The notes beneath the pieces were generated by a model. That model did not search any database, was not told where the DNA came from, and saw nothing but the letters and a program-made list of their open reading frames with translations. Positions 23,084-32,840 of a stretch of DNA of 34,021 bases are shown one piece after another. This DNA is from an uncultured Aggregatibacter sp. (GTDB lineage: Bacteria > Pseudomonadota > Gammaproteobacteria > Enterobacterales > Pasteurellaceae), in the NCBI RefSeq assembly GCF_901873365.1, contig NZ_CABFLM010000050.1, positions 1 to 34,021 of the forward strand, given 5' to 3'. A program made the position numbers and the translations under genes. Within the stretch, counting starts at the first letter, position 1, and every line of letters starts with the position of its first letter.

Positions 23084-25474
23084 TTAATCTCTCAAGTAAG
23101 CATTAAAACGTTGTTTTAACTCAGATAATACCGCTGAAATTACTGCGTTAATTTCATCTTCTTCAAGGGTTTTTTCATTGTCTTGAATCACGAGACTTAT
23201 CGCTAAGCTCTTATGACCTTCTGCGACGCCACTACCTTGGTAAACGTCAAATAAATTCACTTGCGTTAATTTATCACCGCCTGCAACACGACAAGCGTCT
23301 AATACATCGTCTGCCGCAACACTATCTGCAACCACAAGAGCTAAATCACGACGGTTCGCCGGGAAACGGGAAATTTCTTTTGCTTTCGCAATATCACGGC
23401 GAGAAATAGGCGCAATAGAAATTTCACATACAAATGCCTTGCCGTTGATACCGATTTTTTGTGCAATCATCGGATGAAGTTGACCGATAAAACCAATTTC
23501 TTCACCGTCTAGCATAATCGCAGCAGATTGGCCCGGATGTAACGCTGTGTATGATTTTGCTACAAATTTTGCGCGATTTCCAGCAGAACTTAATGAAAGT
23601 AAGTTTTCAATATAACCTTTTAAATCATAGAAATCGGCAGGTGCTGCTTTTTCGCTCCATTGTTCATTCGCTTTAGAACCGGTCATCACTGCCGCAAAGA
23701 CTTGTTCTTGGCGTACGCCAAATTCGGCTTTTTCATCCGGAATAAAACGTAAACCAAATTCAAACAAACGCACACGATTTTGTTGACGATTTTGGTTATA
23801 ACTTACTGCACCTAACAATCCGGTTAATAGCGAAACGCGCATCGCGGACATTTCAACAGAAATTGGGTTCGGTAGAATAAACGGTTTAATTTCCGGATGT
23901 AACAAACTTTGAATTTTCGGATCAACAAAGCTATAAGTAATGGCTTCATAAAAATCGCAACTCACTAATGCCGCTTTGATACGCGATAATTCAATATCTG
24001 CTTCGCTATGCTCGCGCATGCGCAAATGGGCCAACGGCGCATTATTTGGAATACTGTTATAACCATAAATACGCGCCACTTCTTCAATTAAATCTTCTTC
24101 GATTTCAATGTCAAAACGCCAAGATGGCGCAACCGCCGTCCAACTGTTATTCGCGTAAGAAACCTGTAAACCAAGGCGTTGTAAGATATCGGTTACCGTT
24201 TCTGTTTCAATATGATGCCCAAGTAACGCATCTAATTTGTGACGTTGTAATGTGACTTGTTGACGTTTTGGTAAATAGGCTTCATGAGTCACCTCACAAA
24301 TTTCACCGGCTTCACCACCGCAAATCTCTAATAAAAGTGCGGTCGCTCTTTCCATTGCTTTACGTGGCAATTCGAAATCCACACCACGCTCAAAACGATG
24401 AGAAGAATCTGTATGCAAACCATATTGACGTGCTCGACCGGTAATCGCTAATGGCGCAAAAAATGCTGCTTCTAAAATCACATCTTTTGTGTTTTCTACA
24501 TTCACACCACTGGCTTCACCACCGAAGATCCCCGCCATTGCCAATGCACCATTTTGGTCGGCAATCACTAAAGTGTTCGGTTGAAGTTTCGCTGTGGTGC
24601 CATCTAACAATACAAGCTCTTCATTTTCTTTCGCCATACGAACTTGTACCGGTTGTGCCACTTTTGCCATATCAAAAGCGTGCATTGGTTGACCTAATTC
24701 GAGCAAAATATAGTTCGTGACATCCACAATAGGATCAATAGAACGAATATCGCAACGGCGCAATTTCTCTTGTAACCACATCGGTGATTGCGCTTTAACG
24801 TTGACATTCTTAATCACGCGTAATAAATAACGCGGACAAGCTTCGGCAGCTTGAACATCAATTTGTACTTTATCGCTAATGGTCGGTTTAACCACCTCAA
24901 AGTGCGGTGGATTTTCGTGGAGTTTATTCACCACGGCTAATTCACGCGCCACGCCGGCAATGCTTAAGCAATCCGCGCGGTTTGGCGTTAAGCTAATTTC
25001 AATGGCGTTATCATCTAATTTTAAATAATCACGTAGATTGGTACCGATAGGCGCATCTTGCGGCAACTCGATAATACCATTCGCATCAGATTCAATGCCG
25101 AGTTCGCTGAATGAGCAAAGCATGCCTTCGGAAGGTTGTCCGCGCAATTTGGTTTTCTTGATTTTGAAATCACCCGGTAGTTCAGCACCTTCTACCGCAC
25201 AAGCGACTTTCAAGCCTTGACGACAATTCGGTGCACCACACACGATGTCTAACAAACGATCGCCGCCCACATTCACTTTGGTCACGCGTAATTTATCAGC
25301 GTCAGGATGTTGTGCGCATTCCACCACTTCGCCCACCACAACACCCATGAAATCGCCGGCCACTTTTTCTACTCCGTCAACTTCCAAGCCTAACATGGTA
25401 ATTTGTTCGCAAAGTTGTTCCGTAGAAATTGCCGGATTAACCCATTCGCGTACCCATTGTTCACTAAATTTCAT
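23084..25474 (-). CDS. pheT: Phenylalanyl-tRNA synthetase beta subunit
   Basis: Beta chain of the alpha2-beta2 enzyme that charges tRNA-Phe. 796 residues (E. coli 795) with the usual domain order: tRNA-binding domain (about 40-150), B3/B4 editing domain (about 215-385), B5 domain (about 400-475, LIEEVARIYGYNSIP), the inactive synthetase-like core, and a C-terminal FDX-ACB anticodon-binding domain (about 702-795, beginning near ISRFPANRRDLALVV). It starts 19 nt after the pheS stop. Two uptake words lie inside (24335-24343, 24900-24908). Confidence 0.98.
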   Translation of the reverse strand: MKFSEQWVREWVNPAISTEQLCEQITMLGLEVDGVEKVAGDFMGVVVGEVVECAQHPDADKLRVTKVNVGGDRLLDIVCGAPNCRQGLKVACAVEGAELPGDFKIKKTKLRGQPSEGMLCSFSELGIESDANGIIELPQDAPIGTNLRDYLKLDDNAIEISLTPNRADCLSIAGVARELAVVNKLHENPPHFEVVKPTISDKVQIDVQAAEACPRYLLRVIKNVNVKAQSPMWLQEKLRRCDIRSIDPIVDVTNYILLELGQPMHAFDMAKVAQPVQVRMAKENEELVLLDGTTAKLQPNTLVIADQNGALAMAGIFGGEASGVNVENTKDVILEAAFFAPLAITGRARQYGLHTDSSHRFERGVDFELPRKAMERATALLLEICGGEAGEICEVTHEAYLPKRQQVTLQRHKLDALLGHHIETETVTDILQRLGLQVSYANNSWTAVAPSWRFDIEIEEDLIEEVARIYGYNSIPNNAPLAHLRMREHSEADIELSRIKAALVSCDFYEAITYSFVDPKIQSLLHPEIKPFILPNPISVEMSAMRVSLLTGLLGAVSYNQNRQQNRVRLFEFGLRFIPDEKAEFGVRQEQVFAAVMTGSKANEQWSEKAAPADFYDLKGYIENLLSLSSAGNRAKFVAKSYTALHPGQSAAIMLDGEEIGFIGQLHPMIAQKIGINGKAFVCEISIAPISRRDIAKAKEISRFPANRRDLALVVADSVAADDVLDACRVAGGDKLTQVNLFDVYQGSGVAEGHKSLAISLVIQDNEKTLEEDEINAVISAVLSELKQRFNAYLRD

Positions 25475-25493
25475 ACTTATCTCTCACTCAAAA

Positions 25494-26483
25494 TTATTTA
25501 AACTGTTTCAAAAAGCGTAAATCATTCTCGAAGAATGAACGTAAATCTGTGACGTTGTAGCGTAACATGGTTAAACGCTCTACCCCCATGCCCACTGCGA
25601 AACCGGAGTATTCATTTGGGTCAATACCAACATTGCGTAACACATTTGGGTGTACCATGCCGCAACCCAACACTTCTAACCATTTACCGTTTTTCCCCAT
25701 GACATCCACTTCGGCAGAAGGCTCGGTGAATGGGAAGTAAGACGGACGAAAACGCACTTGCAAATCTTCTTCGAAGAAAGCACGTAAGAAATCGTGCAAC
25801 AGGCCTTTTAATTCGGTGAAATTCGCATGTTTATCCACATACAACAATTCGATTTGATGGAACATCGGTGTGTGGGTTTGGTCGTAATCGTTACGATACA
25901 CGCGTCCCGGCGCCATAATGCGAATTGGTGGTTGCTGTTTTTGCATGGTACGAATTTGTACCCCGGAAGTTTGCGTTCTTAACAATAATTCAGGATTAAA
26001 CCAGAATGTGTCGTGATCGGCACGCGCAGGGTGATGTTTAGGAATATTTAAGGCATCAAAATTGTAATAATCGCTTTCGATTTCAGGGCCGGATTCCACA
26101 GAAAAACCCAGTTCAGAGAAGAATTTGGTCACGCGTTCAATGGTAATAGAAACCGGATGTAAACAGCCCATTTCCACTTTGCGTCCAGGTAAACTCACAT
26201 CAATACGTTCATTTTCTAATTGTGCATTTAATAGAGCTTGTTCCCATTCTGCTTTTTTCGCATTTAAGAAATCTAATGCCGCTTGTTTGGCTTCGTTAAT
26301 TTTCGCGCCCATTGCCGGACGTTCTTCCGCCGCCACGTTGCGCAATTCTTGCATTAATTGGGTAAAATGACCCTTCTTACCAAAATATTCCACGCGAATT
26401 TCATCAAGCGCTGCAAGGCTTTTATCTTCAATGTTGTCTATGGCATTTCTTGCTTTATCCACAAGCTCTTTAAGATGCTGCAT
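25494..26483 (-). CDS. pheS: Phenylalanyl-tRNA synthetase alpha subunit
   Basis: Catalytic class II aminoacyl-tRNA synthetase subunit. 329 residues (E. coli 327): N-terminal coiled-coil (about 1-90), then class II motifs with HTPMFHQIELLYVD (motif 2 region) and GFAVGMGVERLTMLRY (motif 3, near 300-315). AGGA lies 5 nt before the ATG. First gene of the pheS-pheT-ihfA operon. I looked for a PheM-type leader and attenuator in the roughly 200 bp upstream and found no convincing terminator; a plausible promoter lies at 26528-26557. Confidence 0.98.
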   Translation of the reverse strand: MQHLKELVDKARNAIDNIEDKSLAALDEIRVEYFGKKGHFTQLMQELRNVAAEERPAMGAKINEAKQAALDFLNAKKAEWEQALLNAQLENERIDVSLPGRKVEMGCLHPVSITIERVTKFFSELGFSVESGPEIESDYYNFDALNIPKHHPARADHDTFWFNPELLLRTQTSGVQIRTMQKQQPPIRIMAPGRVYRNDYDQTHTPMFHQIELLYVDKHANFTELKGLLHDFLRAFFEEDLQVRFRPSYFPFTEPSAEVDVMGKNGKWLEVLGCGMVHPNVLRNVGIDPNEYSGFAVGMGVERLTMLRYNVTDLRSFFENDLRFLKQFK

Positions 26484-26527
26484 AAATATCCTCTGTGATG
26501 ATTAATTTATCTAAAATTTTGTCAATA

Positions 26528-26557
26528 ATAATACTAACTGTTTAGAAAATCACGCAA
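26528..26557 (-). promoter_or_regulatory. Candidate promoter of pheS operon
   Basis: TTGCGT (- strand, 26557-26552) and TATTAT (26533-26528) are spaced by 18 nt, about 45 nt before pheS. A TTGACA just downstream lacks a matching -10 box. Confidence 0.4.
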
Positions 26558-26675
26558 TTTATCTATGACCGCGGAAATTATTCCGTAATAAAACGAAGAT
26601 TTATCGAGAAAAATGACCGCACTTTATTCTTCCGTTTGCCTTTCGACTGAAACTTTTCAGCCATTTTCTTTGGAT

Positions 26676-26707
26676 AAAAAAATAGAGGCTTAAAAAAGCC
26701 TCTATTT
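26676..26707 (-). terminator. Rho-independent terminator of htpX
   Basis: AAATAGAGGCT (26680-26690) pairs with AGCCTCTATTT (26697-26707). On the - strand the stem is followed by T7 (A-run 26676-26682). It lies about 20 nt past the htpX stop. Confidence 0.88.
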
Positions 26708-26725
26708 ATTAAAGATAAATTTTAC

Positions 26726-27595
26726 TTAAGGTAATTGTTGCAATGCTTCAATCCGTTTTTCCAACGGCGGGTGGCTTAAGAACAATTCTGTTAAGCCGCC
26801 ACCACGTTTACCGTTAATGGCAAATGCTGCCAAGGTGGAACCTTCCAGCTCTTCCGGCTCATGCAAGTTTTGTAAGCGTTTTAGCGCATCAATCATTTTT
26901 TGCTTACCCACTAAATTCGCCGAACCCGCATCGGCTCTGAATTCGCGTTGGCGGGAGAACCACATGGCGATCATGCTTGCCAAGAAACCAAATACGATTT
27001 CAAGCACCATCGAAACTAAGAAATAGATCCCGGAATTGCTTGAGCTTTCACTGCCCTGATTGCGGGAGTTCGCCACCACGTTTGCAATGATGCGTGATAA
27101 GAAAATCACGAAAGTATTCAACACACCTTGCAATAACGCCATGGTCACCATATCGCCGTTTTTAATGTGGCTCACTTCGTGCGCTAAGACTGCTTCGGCT
27201 TCGCCACGGGTCATTTTATTTAACAATCCGGTACTCACCGCCACTAATGAATTGTTTTTGCTTGCGCCGGTGGCAAACGCGTTCACATCTGCAGAATGAT
27301 AAATGGCGACTTCCGGGCGCGGCAAACCGGCACGATCTGCTTGTGAATATACGGTATCCAATAACCAACGCTCTGTTTCGTTGCGTGGTTGTTGAATCAC
27401 TTCAGCCCCTACAGAACGAATTGCCATGGTTTTGGACATAAATAGAGAAATAATCGAACCCGCAAAACCAAATAATGCGGCAAACAGCATTAAACCGCTC
27501 GCATCACGAGATTGAATGCCGGTCAACGATAAAATGATGTTAAAAACCAACAATACTGCCATGTTGGTGGCAAGGAAAAGTAAAATGCGCATCAT
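26726..27595 (-). CDS. htpX: Membrane zinc metalloprotease HtpX
   Basis: Inner-membrane M48 protease that degrades misfolded membrane proteins under stress, working alongside FtsH. 289 residues: two N-terminal membrane segments, the zinc motif H139-E-V-S-H143 in LAHEVSHIKNGD, two further membrane segments (about 155-210) and the third zinc ligand region in FRADAGSA. The correct start is the ATG pair at 27595/27592, preceded by AGGAG; the open frame reaches 27799, but the extra 68 residues are not part of the family and overlap the 3' end of rnpB. In enterobacteria it is under CpxR and heat-shock control; no such site is evident here. Confidence 0.96.
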   Translation of the reverse strand: MMRILLFLATNMAVLLVFNIILSLTGIQSRDASGLMLFAALFGFAGSIISLFMSKTMAIRSVGAEVIQQPRNETERWLLDTVYSQADRAGLPRPEVAIYHSADVNAFATGASKNNSLVAVSTGLLNKMTRGEAEAVLAHEVSHIKNGDMVTMALLQGVLNTFVIFLSRIIANVVANSRNQGSESSSNSGIYFLVSMVLEIVFGFLASMIAMWFSRQREFRADAGSANLVGKQKMIDALKRLQNLHEPEELEGSTLAAFAINGKRGGGLTELFLSHPPLEKRIEALQQLP

Positions 27596-27761
27596 CGATG
27601 AAAAACTCCTAAATAAAACAGTAATAAAAACACGCTTGGCTATAATGGCGACAAAAAAAGGAAAATCAAGTATGCCAATGAATTCAATGAGAAAAAATGT
27701 TTTTTTATTGTAAAAAAGAGAAAAGTGCGGTGGATTTTGACGATGTTTTTTGAAAAGAAAA

Positions 27762-28148
<387 letters not shown>

Positions 28149-28155
28149 GGCGCGC

Positions 28156-28161
28156 AGTATA
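28156..28161 (-). promoter_or_regulatory. -10 box of rnpB promoter
   Basis: TATACT on the - strand is followed by a GC-rich discriminator (GCGCGCC) 7 nt before the RNA 5' end. GC-rich discriminators are typical of stable-RNA promoters under stringent control. No good -35 element was found. Confidence 0.6.
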
Positions 28162-28270
28162 GCTTAAATTCAAGGTGAAATATAGTGTTAAGTAAAAAGT
28201 TGGGCTAGAATGAACGCCACAAAAACAGGCCTAAAATACACCGCACTTTTGTGCCAATAAGGAAACTTCA

Positions 28271-29206
28271 ATGGATTATTTACAAATTGCTCGGGAAACA
28301 CTGGGCGTTGAAGAAAAAGCCCTCGGTCAACTCAGCGAAAAATTAGACGGCACCTTCACTGACGTTGTTGATTTAATTTTAAATTGCAAAGGACGCTTAG
28401 TGATCGGTGGTATCGGCAAATCCGGCTTAGTGGGCAAAAAAATGGTCGCCACCTTTGCTTCCACCGGCACACCGAGTTTTTTCCTGCATCCTACGGAAGC
28501 CTTTCATGGCGATTTAGGCATGCTGAAACCCATTGATGTGGTGATGCTCATTTCCTACAGCGGCGAAACCGACGATGTCAACAAACTCATTCCAAGCCTA
28601 AAAAACTTCGGCAATAAAATCATTGCGCTCACTTCTAATAAAAATTCTACTTTAGCGCGTCATGCGGATTATGTGTTGGACATTAGCGTAGAACGGGAAG
28701 TCTGCCCGAATAACCTTGCCCCGACCACCTCCGTGGTTGTGACCATGGCATTAGGCGATGCGTTGGCAGTTTGTTTAATGTGCGCCCGCGATTTCCAACC
28801 GGAAGATTTTGCGAAATTCCATCCGGGCGGTAGCTTAGGCCGCCGTTTGTTATGCCGTGTGAAAGATCAAATGCAAACCCGTTTACCGATCGCTACGTTG
28901 AATACCTCATTCACTGATTGCTTAACCATTATGAACGAAGGGCGTATGGGCGTAGCGTTGGTGATGGAGCAACAGCAATTACGCGGCATCATCACCGATG
29001 GCGACATTCGTCGTGCATTAACGGCCAACGGTGCCAATACGCTTAGCAAAACCGCACAGGAATTGATGACCTCTCATCCGAAAACCATTCATCAGGATAC
29101 CTATTTGTCTGAAGCGGAAAATTATATGAAAGCGCACAAAATACATTCCTTGGTTGTGGTGGATGATGCGCAAAATGTGGTAGGTTTAGTGGAGTTCTCA
29201 AGCTAA
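28271..29206 (+). CDS. kdsD: Arabinose-5-phosphate isomerase
   Basis: Converts ribulose 5-phosphate to arabinose 5-phosphate, the first step towards Kdo for lipopolysaccharide inner core. 311 residues: an N-terminal SIS sugar-isomerase domain (about 33-170; GGIGKSGLVGKK near 46-57, SYSGETDD, and the histidine in FHPGGSLGRRL near 190) and two C-terminal CBS domains (about 200-311). AAGGA precedes the ATG. The stop overlaps the kdsC start by one base (TAATG), so the two Kdo genes are coupled. An uptake word (28240-28248) lies in the leader. Confidence 0.95.
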   Translation: MDYLQIARETLGVEEKALGQLSEKLDGTFTDVVDLILNCKGRLVIGGIGKSGLVGKKMVATFASTGTPSFFLHPTEAFHGDLGMLKPIDVVMLISYSGETDDVNKLIPSLKNFGNKIIALTSNKNSTLARHADYVLDISVEREVCPNNLAPTTSVVVTMALGDALAVCLMCARDFQPEDFAKFHPGGSLGRRLLCRVKDQMQTRLPIATLNTSFTDCLTIMNEGRMGVALVMEQQQLRGIITDGDIRRALTANGANTLSKTAQELMTSHPKTIHQDTYLSEAENYMKAHKIHSLVVVDDAQNVVGLVEFSS

Positions 29207-29760
29207 TGACAACAGAATTACAAGAAAAATTAAAACAGGTGAAATTCGTTATCACCGATGTGGACGGCGTATTAACAGACGGTTTACTGCACTACGATGC
29301 TAACGGCGAAGCGATCAAGAGTTTTCATGTGCGCGATGGTTTAGGTATTCGGATGTTGATGGAAGCCGGCATTCAAGTCGCCGTGTTATCCGGGCGTGAT
29401 TCGGCCATTTTGCGCAAACGCATTGCCGATTTAGGCATTAAACTCGCTTTTTTAGGCAAGCTGGAAAAAGAAAGCGCCTGTTTTGAATTATGCCGCCAAG
29501 CCGGTGTTGCACCGGAGCAAACGGCTTACCTTGGTGATGACAGCGTTGATCTCCCTGCTTTCGCTGTTTGTGGACTTTCCTTCGCGGTTGCCGATGCGCC
29601 GGAATATGTCAAAAACTGCGCCGATTACACCTTAGGGTTAGGCGGTGGCAAAGGCGCCTTCCGTGAAATGTCCGATATGATTCTCAACGCCCAAGGCAAA
29701 GCGGAAATTTACAATTCAGCGCAAGGATTTTTGAAGACGGCGAAAAAGATGGCGCAGTAA
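29206..29760 (+). CDS. kdsC: 3-deoxy-D-manno-octulosonate 8-phosphate phosphatase
   Basis: HAD-superfamily phosphatase that releases Kdo from Kdo 8-phosphate. 184 residues, with no cap domain, as expected for this tetrameric subfamily. HAD motif I is D18-V-D20-GVLTDG, motif II is the Ser in VLSGRDS, and the last acidic motif is LGDDSVDLPAF near 115. Second gene of the kdsD-kdsC pair. The stop codon runs directly into the convergent terminator region at 29759-29853. Confidence 0.96.
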   Translation: MTTELQEKLKQVKFVITDVDGVLTDGLLHYDANGEAIKSFHVRDGLGIRMLMEAGIQVAVLSGRDSAILRKRIADLGIKLAFLGKLEKESACFELCRQAGVAPEQTAYLGDDSVDLPAFAVCGLSFAVADAPEYVKNCADYTLGLGGGKGAFREMSDMILNAQGKAEIYNSAQGFLKTAKKMAQ

Positions 29761-29856
29761 AAACGCCGTGAAAAACGACCGCACTTTAAGCCCTTCTTTC
29801 AAGTGAAGCCATTCTCTCAAAATTCTCAAAGTGCGGTTCAATTATGCGTTTTTTTT
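29759..29856. terminator. Convergent terminator built from inverted uptake words
   Basis: The two uptake words face each other: ACCGCACTTT (29778-29787) is complementary to AAAGTGCGGT (29828-29837). An outer stem AAAAACGC (29759-29766) / GCGTTTTT (29846-29853) leads into a T8 run on the + strand. It lies between the convergent kdsC and dapB genes. Use of inverted uptake words as terminators is known in Haemophilus; the long 40-nt loop makes this one weaker than usual. Confidence 0.55.
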
Positions 29857-29862
29857 CTTAGC

Positions 29863-30675
29863 TTATAAATTATTTAAGTCCAACACATCCGTCATATCAA
29901 ACAAGCCTTGGTCTTTTCCTTCAAGCCATTTCGCCGCACGCACGGCGCCGTTAGCAAAGGTCATACGGCTGGAAGCTTTGTGGGCAATTTCAACGCGTTC
30001 GCCGATATCGGCAAACCAAACGCTATGTTCGCCCACCACATCGGAAGCGCGAATCGTAGAAAAGCCGATTTCATCTCGTTTGCGTTCACCGATAATGCCA
30101 TCACGGCAAAATACGCCGTGGGTTTTCAAATCACGCCCCAACGTTTTGGCAATGTGTTCGCCCATGGAAAGTGCAGTGCCGGATGGAGCGTCCACTTTGT
30201 GGCGATGATGCGCTTCAATGATTTCAATGTCGCAATAATCGCCCATGACTTTGGCGGCTTTTTCCAATAATTTAAACACTAGATTCACCCCCACGCTGAA
30301 GTTAGAGGCAAACACAACACCAATCTGTTCTGCTGCGGCTTTAATTGCCGCTTTGCCCGCGTCATCAAAGCCTGTCGTGCCAATAATCATATTTTTTTGA
30401 TTCGCCACACAAAATGCCAAATGTTCTAAGGTGCCTTCCGGACGGGTGAAATCAATCAGCACATCAAATTGTTCTTTGGCGGCATTTAAATCATCGCCCA
30501 CTTGAATACCTAAATTGCCAATGCCCGCCAACTCACCGGCATCTGCGCCGACTAAGGAAGAGCCTTTGCGCTCAAATGCTGCGCCTAATGCCACGCCTTC
30601 TGCGTTCTGCACTGCTTGAATTAACTGACGCCCCATGCGTCCGCCTGCGCCTACGATGGCAATTCTTAACGCCAT
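29863..30675 (-). CDS. dapB: 4-hydroxy-tetrahydrodipicolinate reductase
   Basis: NAD(P)H-dependent step of the diaminopimelate and lysine pathway in the cytoplasm. 270 residues (E. coli 273): an N-terminal Rossmann fold with GAGGRMG (9-15) and the substrate-binding segment EAHHRHKVDAPSGTAL (about 154-169) with H156/H157 and K160. I use ATG 30675, which has GGAG 6 nt upstream; a TTG four codons earlier lies before that ribosome site and is unlikely. It is the last gene of the ribH-nusB-thiL-pgpA-lysE-family-dapB row. Confidence 0.97.
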   Translation of the reverse strand: MALRIAIVGAGGRMGRQLIQAVQNAEGVALGAAFERKGSSLVGADAGELAGIGNLGIQVGDDLNAAKEQFDVLIDFTRPEGTLEHLAFCVANQKNMIIGTTGFDDAGKAAIKAAAEQIGVVFASNFSVGVNLVFKLLEKAAKVMGDYCDIEIIEAHHRHKVDAPSGTALSMGEHIAKTLGRDLKTHGVFCRDGIIGERKRDEIGFSTIRASDVVGEHSVWFADIGERVEIAHKASSRMTFANGAVRAAKWLEGKDQGLFDMTDVLDLNNL

Positions 30676-30693
30676 AATCTTCTCCAATTTAAA

Positions 30694-31314
30694 CTAATCC
30701 ACGATTTTCAACGCACCACTGTAAATGAGGTACGCGCCAAATAAAATAAAAATCACGCCGGAAACATTGTCAATATAGCGACTATATCGGCTATAAAAAC
30801 GTTTAGTAAACGGACGTGAAAACAAAATGGAAATCACATAGAAATAAACAAACGTTTCTAACGTGATAAGCAAAAGTGCGGTCAAAATTTGCCGCGTTTC
30901 GGTGATATTGACGAGGACAAAAGACATCACGCTGCTGAAATAAATCACCACTTTGGCATTGGATAAATTCACCAACAAGCCTTTGAGGATTTCATTTTTA
31001 GACGCCGTGTTTTGCCGCGAATGGGTTTCATCAAATACCGCGTTGGTTGTGACCCGAGCCATTTTCACACCGAGATAAAACAAATAGCTACCGCCCAATG
31101 CCATGAAAATGCCTTGCAACGCCGGCATCGTTTTGAACACAATCGCCAAACCTAACACTGCAGCCGTCGCCCAAATGGACACGCCAATCGTAATGCCAAT
31201 TACACCATAAATTGCGGTTCGCCGAGAATGCATTGCCGCAGCACGGCTGACATAAAAGAAATCGGGTCCTGGCGAAAGCAATCCCATTAAATGAACGAAC
31301 ATTAAATGTAACAT
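30694..31314 (-). CDS. LysE/RhtB family amino-acid exporter
   Basis: Inner-membrane protein of 206 residues with about six hydrophobic segments and the family signature LLSPGPDFFYVSR near the N-terminus. LKGLLVNLSNAKVVIYF in the middle is also typical. Members export homoserine, threonine, lysine or related amino acids; the substrate is not predictable, though the lysine-pathway gene dapB next door is suggestive. It begins 7 nt after the pgpA stop without a clear ribosome site, so translation is probably coupled. An uptake word lies at 30874-30882. Confidence 0.9.
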   Translation of the reverse strand: MLHLMFVHLMGLLSPGPDFFYVSRAAAMHSRRTAIYGVIGITIGVSIWATAAVLGLAIVFKTMPALQGIFMALGGSYLFYLGVKMARVTTNAVFDETHSRQNTASKNEILKGLLVNLSNAKVVIYFSSVMSFVLVNITETRQILTALLLITLETFVYFYVISILFSRPFTKRFYSRYSRYIDNVSGVIFILFGAYLIYSGALKIVD

Positions 31315-31321
31315 GATGTCG

Positions 31322-31813
31322 CTAGATAAAATGCGCTAGGGCAAGAATGACGAGAATGCTATAACCTGCTGCCAAAATATCATCCACCATAATACCGAAG
31401 CCGTTGGTGAGTTTTTCATCGAAATAGCGGATCGGATAAGGTTTTAAAATATCAAATAGACGGAAGGTTACAAACGCAATCGCGCACCAAAATAAGGACA
31501 CTTCCGGCACGGCTAACAGCACCAAGAAAACAGCAACAATTTCATCCCACACAATGCTGCCATGATCATGTACGCCCATGTCGTGGCTGGTGCGTTCGCA
31601 TAGCCAAATACCGAGAAAGAAACAAAGTGCGATCAATATAAAAAACGTTTTTGCACCGAGCCAAGGCAGTAATAATGCGCCAACGATCACGCCCACCAAA
31701 CTGCCCCAAGTACCGGGCGCCGGATGCAATAAACCGGAGCCAAAGCCCAGTGCGAGAAAATGAATAGGATTGCGCAACGTCACCCGTTCGAGGGGATTTT
31801 GTGGTACAGCCAT
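31322..31813 (-). CDS. pgpA: Phosphatidylglycerophosphatase A
   Basis: Membrane phosphatase that turns phosphatidylglycerol phosphate into phosphatidylglycerol. 163 residues with about four hydrophobic segments and family residues in FGSGLLHPAPGTWGSL near 28-43, WDEIVAVF near 88-95 and FRLFDILKPYPIRYFD near 116-131. It follows thiL after 10 nt and precedes the LysE-family gene, the same order as in H. influenzae. Confidence 0.95.
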   Translation of the reverse strand: MAVPQNPLERVTLRNPIHFLALGFGSGLLHPAPGTWGSLVGVIVGALLLPWLGAKTFFILIALCFFLGIWLCERTSHDMGVHDHGSIVWDEIVAVFLVLLAVPEVSLFWCAIAFVTFRLFDILKPYPIRYFDEKLTNGFGIMVDDILAAGYSILVILALAHFI

Positions 31814-31823
31814 AATAAAAGAC

Positions 31824-32816
31824 CTATTTAAAATGATCGAAACCGCCAGCGAATTCGACTTCTACCCGTTGATCATGGCGTTGGAATTGAATGCGATTTT
31901 TATTTTTAGGGTGAATCGCACGAATTTGTCCAATGCAAGTATAGTTCACGCCAATATGCGCCAATGCCTTAGCTAATTTGGCTTTGTTGCTATCCGGCAC
32001 TGTAAAACAAAGTTCGTAATCTTCGCCGCCACTCAAAGCATATTGCTCCGCCTGTGCCAAACCAAATTCACTGACTAATTCAGCCGATAGCGGCAATTTA
32101 TCTAACTCAATTACCGCACCACATTGGCTACGTTCTAAAATGTGCGTCAAATCCGCCACACAACCATCAGAAATATCAATCGCTGAACTGGCTAAGCGTG
32201 TTAAAGAAAGCGCCATGCCCAGCAACACTCTCGGCGTTGGACGCAGATGACGATGAATCAGAAATTCTTGTGCAGAATTCACCGCACTTTTACCTTGCAA
32301 TAAATAAGACAATCCGCCTGCACTATCGCCCAAGGTGCCGGATACATAGATCCAATCGCCAACATTGGCATTGTGGCGACACAGTGCTTTATCTTTCGCA
32401 ATAATGCCTTGCGCGGTAATGGTAATACTTAACGGGCCTTTGGTCGTATCTCCGCCAATGAGATCCACGTTATAGTGATCGAGAATCGAAAAAAAACTCT
32501 CACTAAATTCCGTCAACCATGCATGATCGATGTTGGGTATCGTCAAGGCTAAGGACATCCAAGCCGGTTCTGCGCCCATCGCCGCAAGATCACTCAAATT
32601 ACTCGCCACGGCTTTATAAGCCAAATCCGCAGGTCGGATACTCGGTAAAAAATGCACGCCTTCAACCATCGTGTCTGTTGTAATGGCGAGGTGTTGATTT
32701 CGATTCAGTTCGGTAACGGCACAATCATCACCGACCGAAAGGAGGACATCTTTGCGAGGCGCACGCTTAGAGGCAGTAAAATAACGTTGAATAATATCAA
32801 ACTCCCCTTCTCTCAT
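31824..32816 (-). CDS. thiL: Thiamine-monophosphate kinase
   Basis: Makes thiamine diphosphate from thiamine monophosphate and ATP. 330 residues (E. coli 325) of the PurM/ThiL fold: GEFDIIQRYF at the N-terminus, LSVGDDCAV, TDTMVEGVHF, NLSDLAAMGAEP and GGDTTKG, which together form the metal and nucleotide sites. The start is ATG 32816 with a strong GGGAGG ribosome site; an upstream TTG at 32834 lies before that site and is rejected. It lies between nusB and pgpA in an operon-like row. Confidence 0.97.
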   Translation of the reverse strand: MREGEFDIIQRYFTASKRAPRKDVLLSVGDDCAVTELNRNQHLAITTDTMVEGVHFLPSIRPADLAYKAVASNLSDLAAMGAEPAWMSLALTIPNIDHAWLTEFSESFFSILDHYNVDLIGGDTTKGPLSITITAQGIIAKDKALCRHNANVGDWIYVSGTLGDSAGGLSYLLQGKSAVNSAQEFLIHRHLRPTPRVLLGMALSLTRLASSAIDISDGCVADLTHILERSQCGAVIELDKLPLSAELVSEFGLAQAEQYALSGGEDYELCFTVPDSNKAKLAKALAHIGVNYTCIGQIRAIHPKNKNRIQFQRHDQRVEVEFAGGFDHFK

Positions 32817-32840
32817 TGCGCCTCCCTGTCTCAATGAAAA

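Noticed and set aside
26590..26674. A 28-codon frame before pheS with several Phe codons (possible PheM-like leader)
   Set aside because: The Phe codons are scattered, it includes an uptake word, and no terminator/antiterminator with a T-tract follows it.
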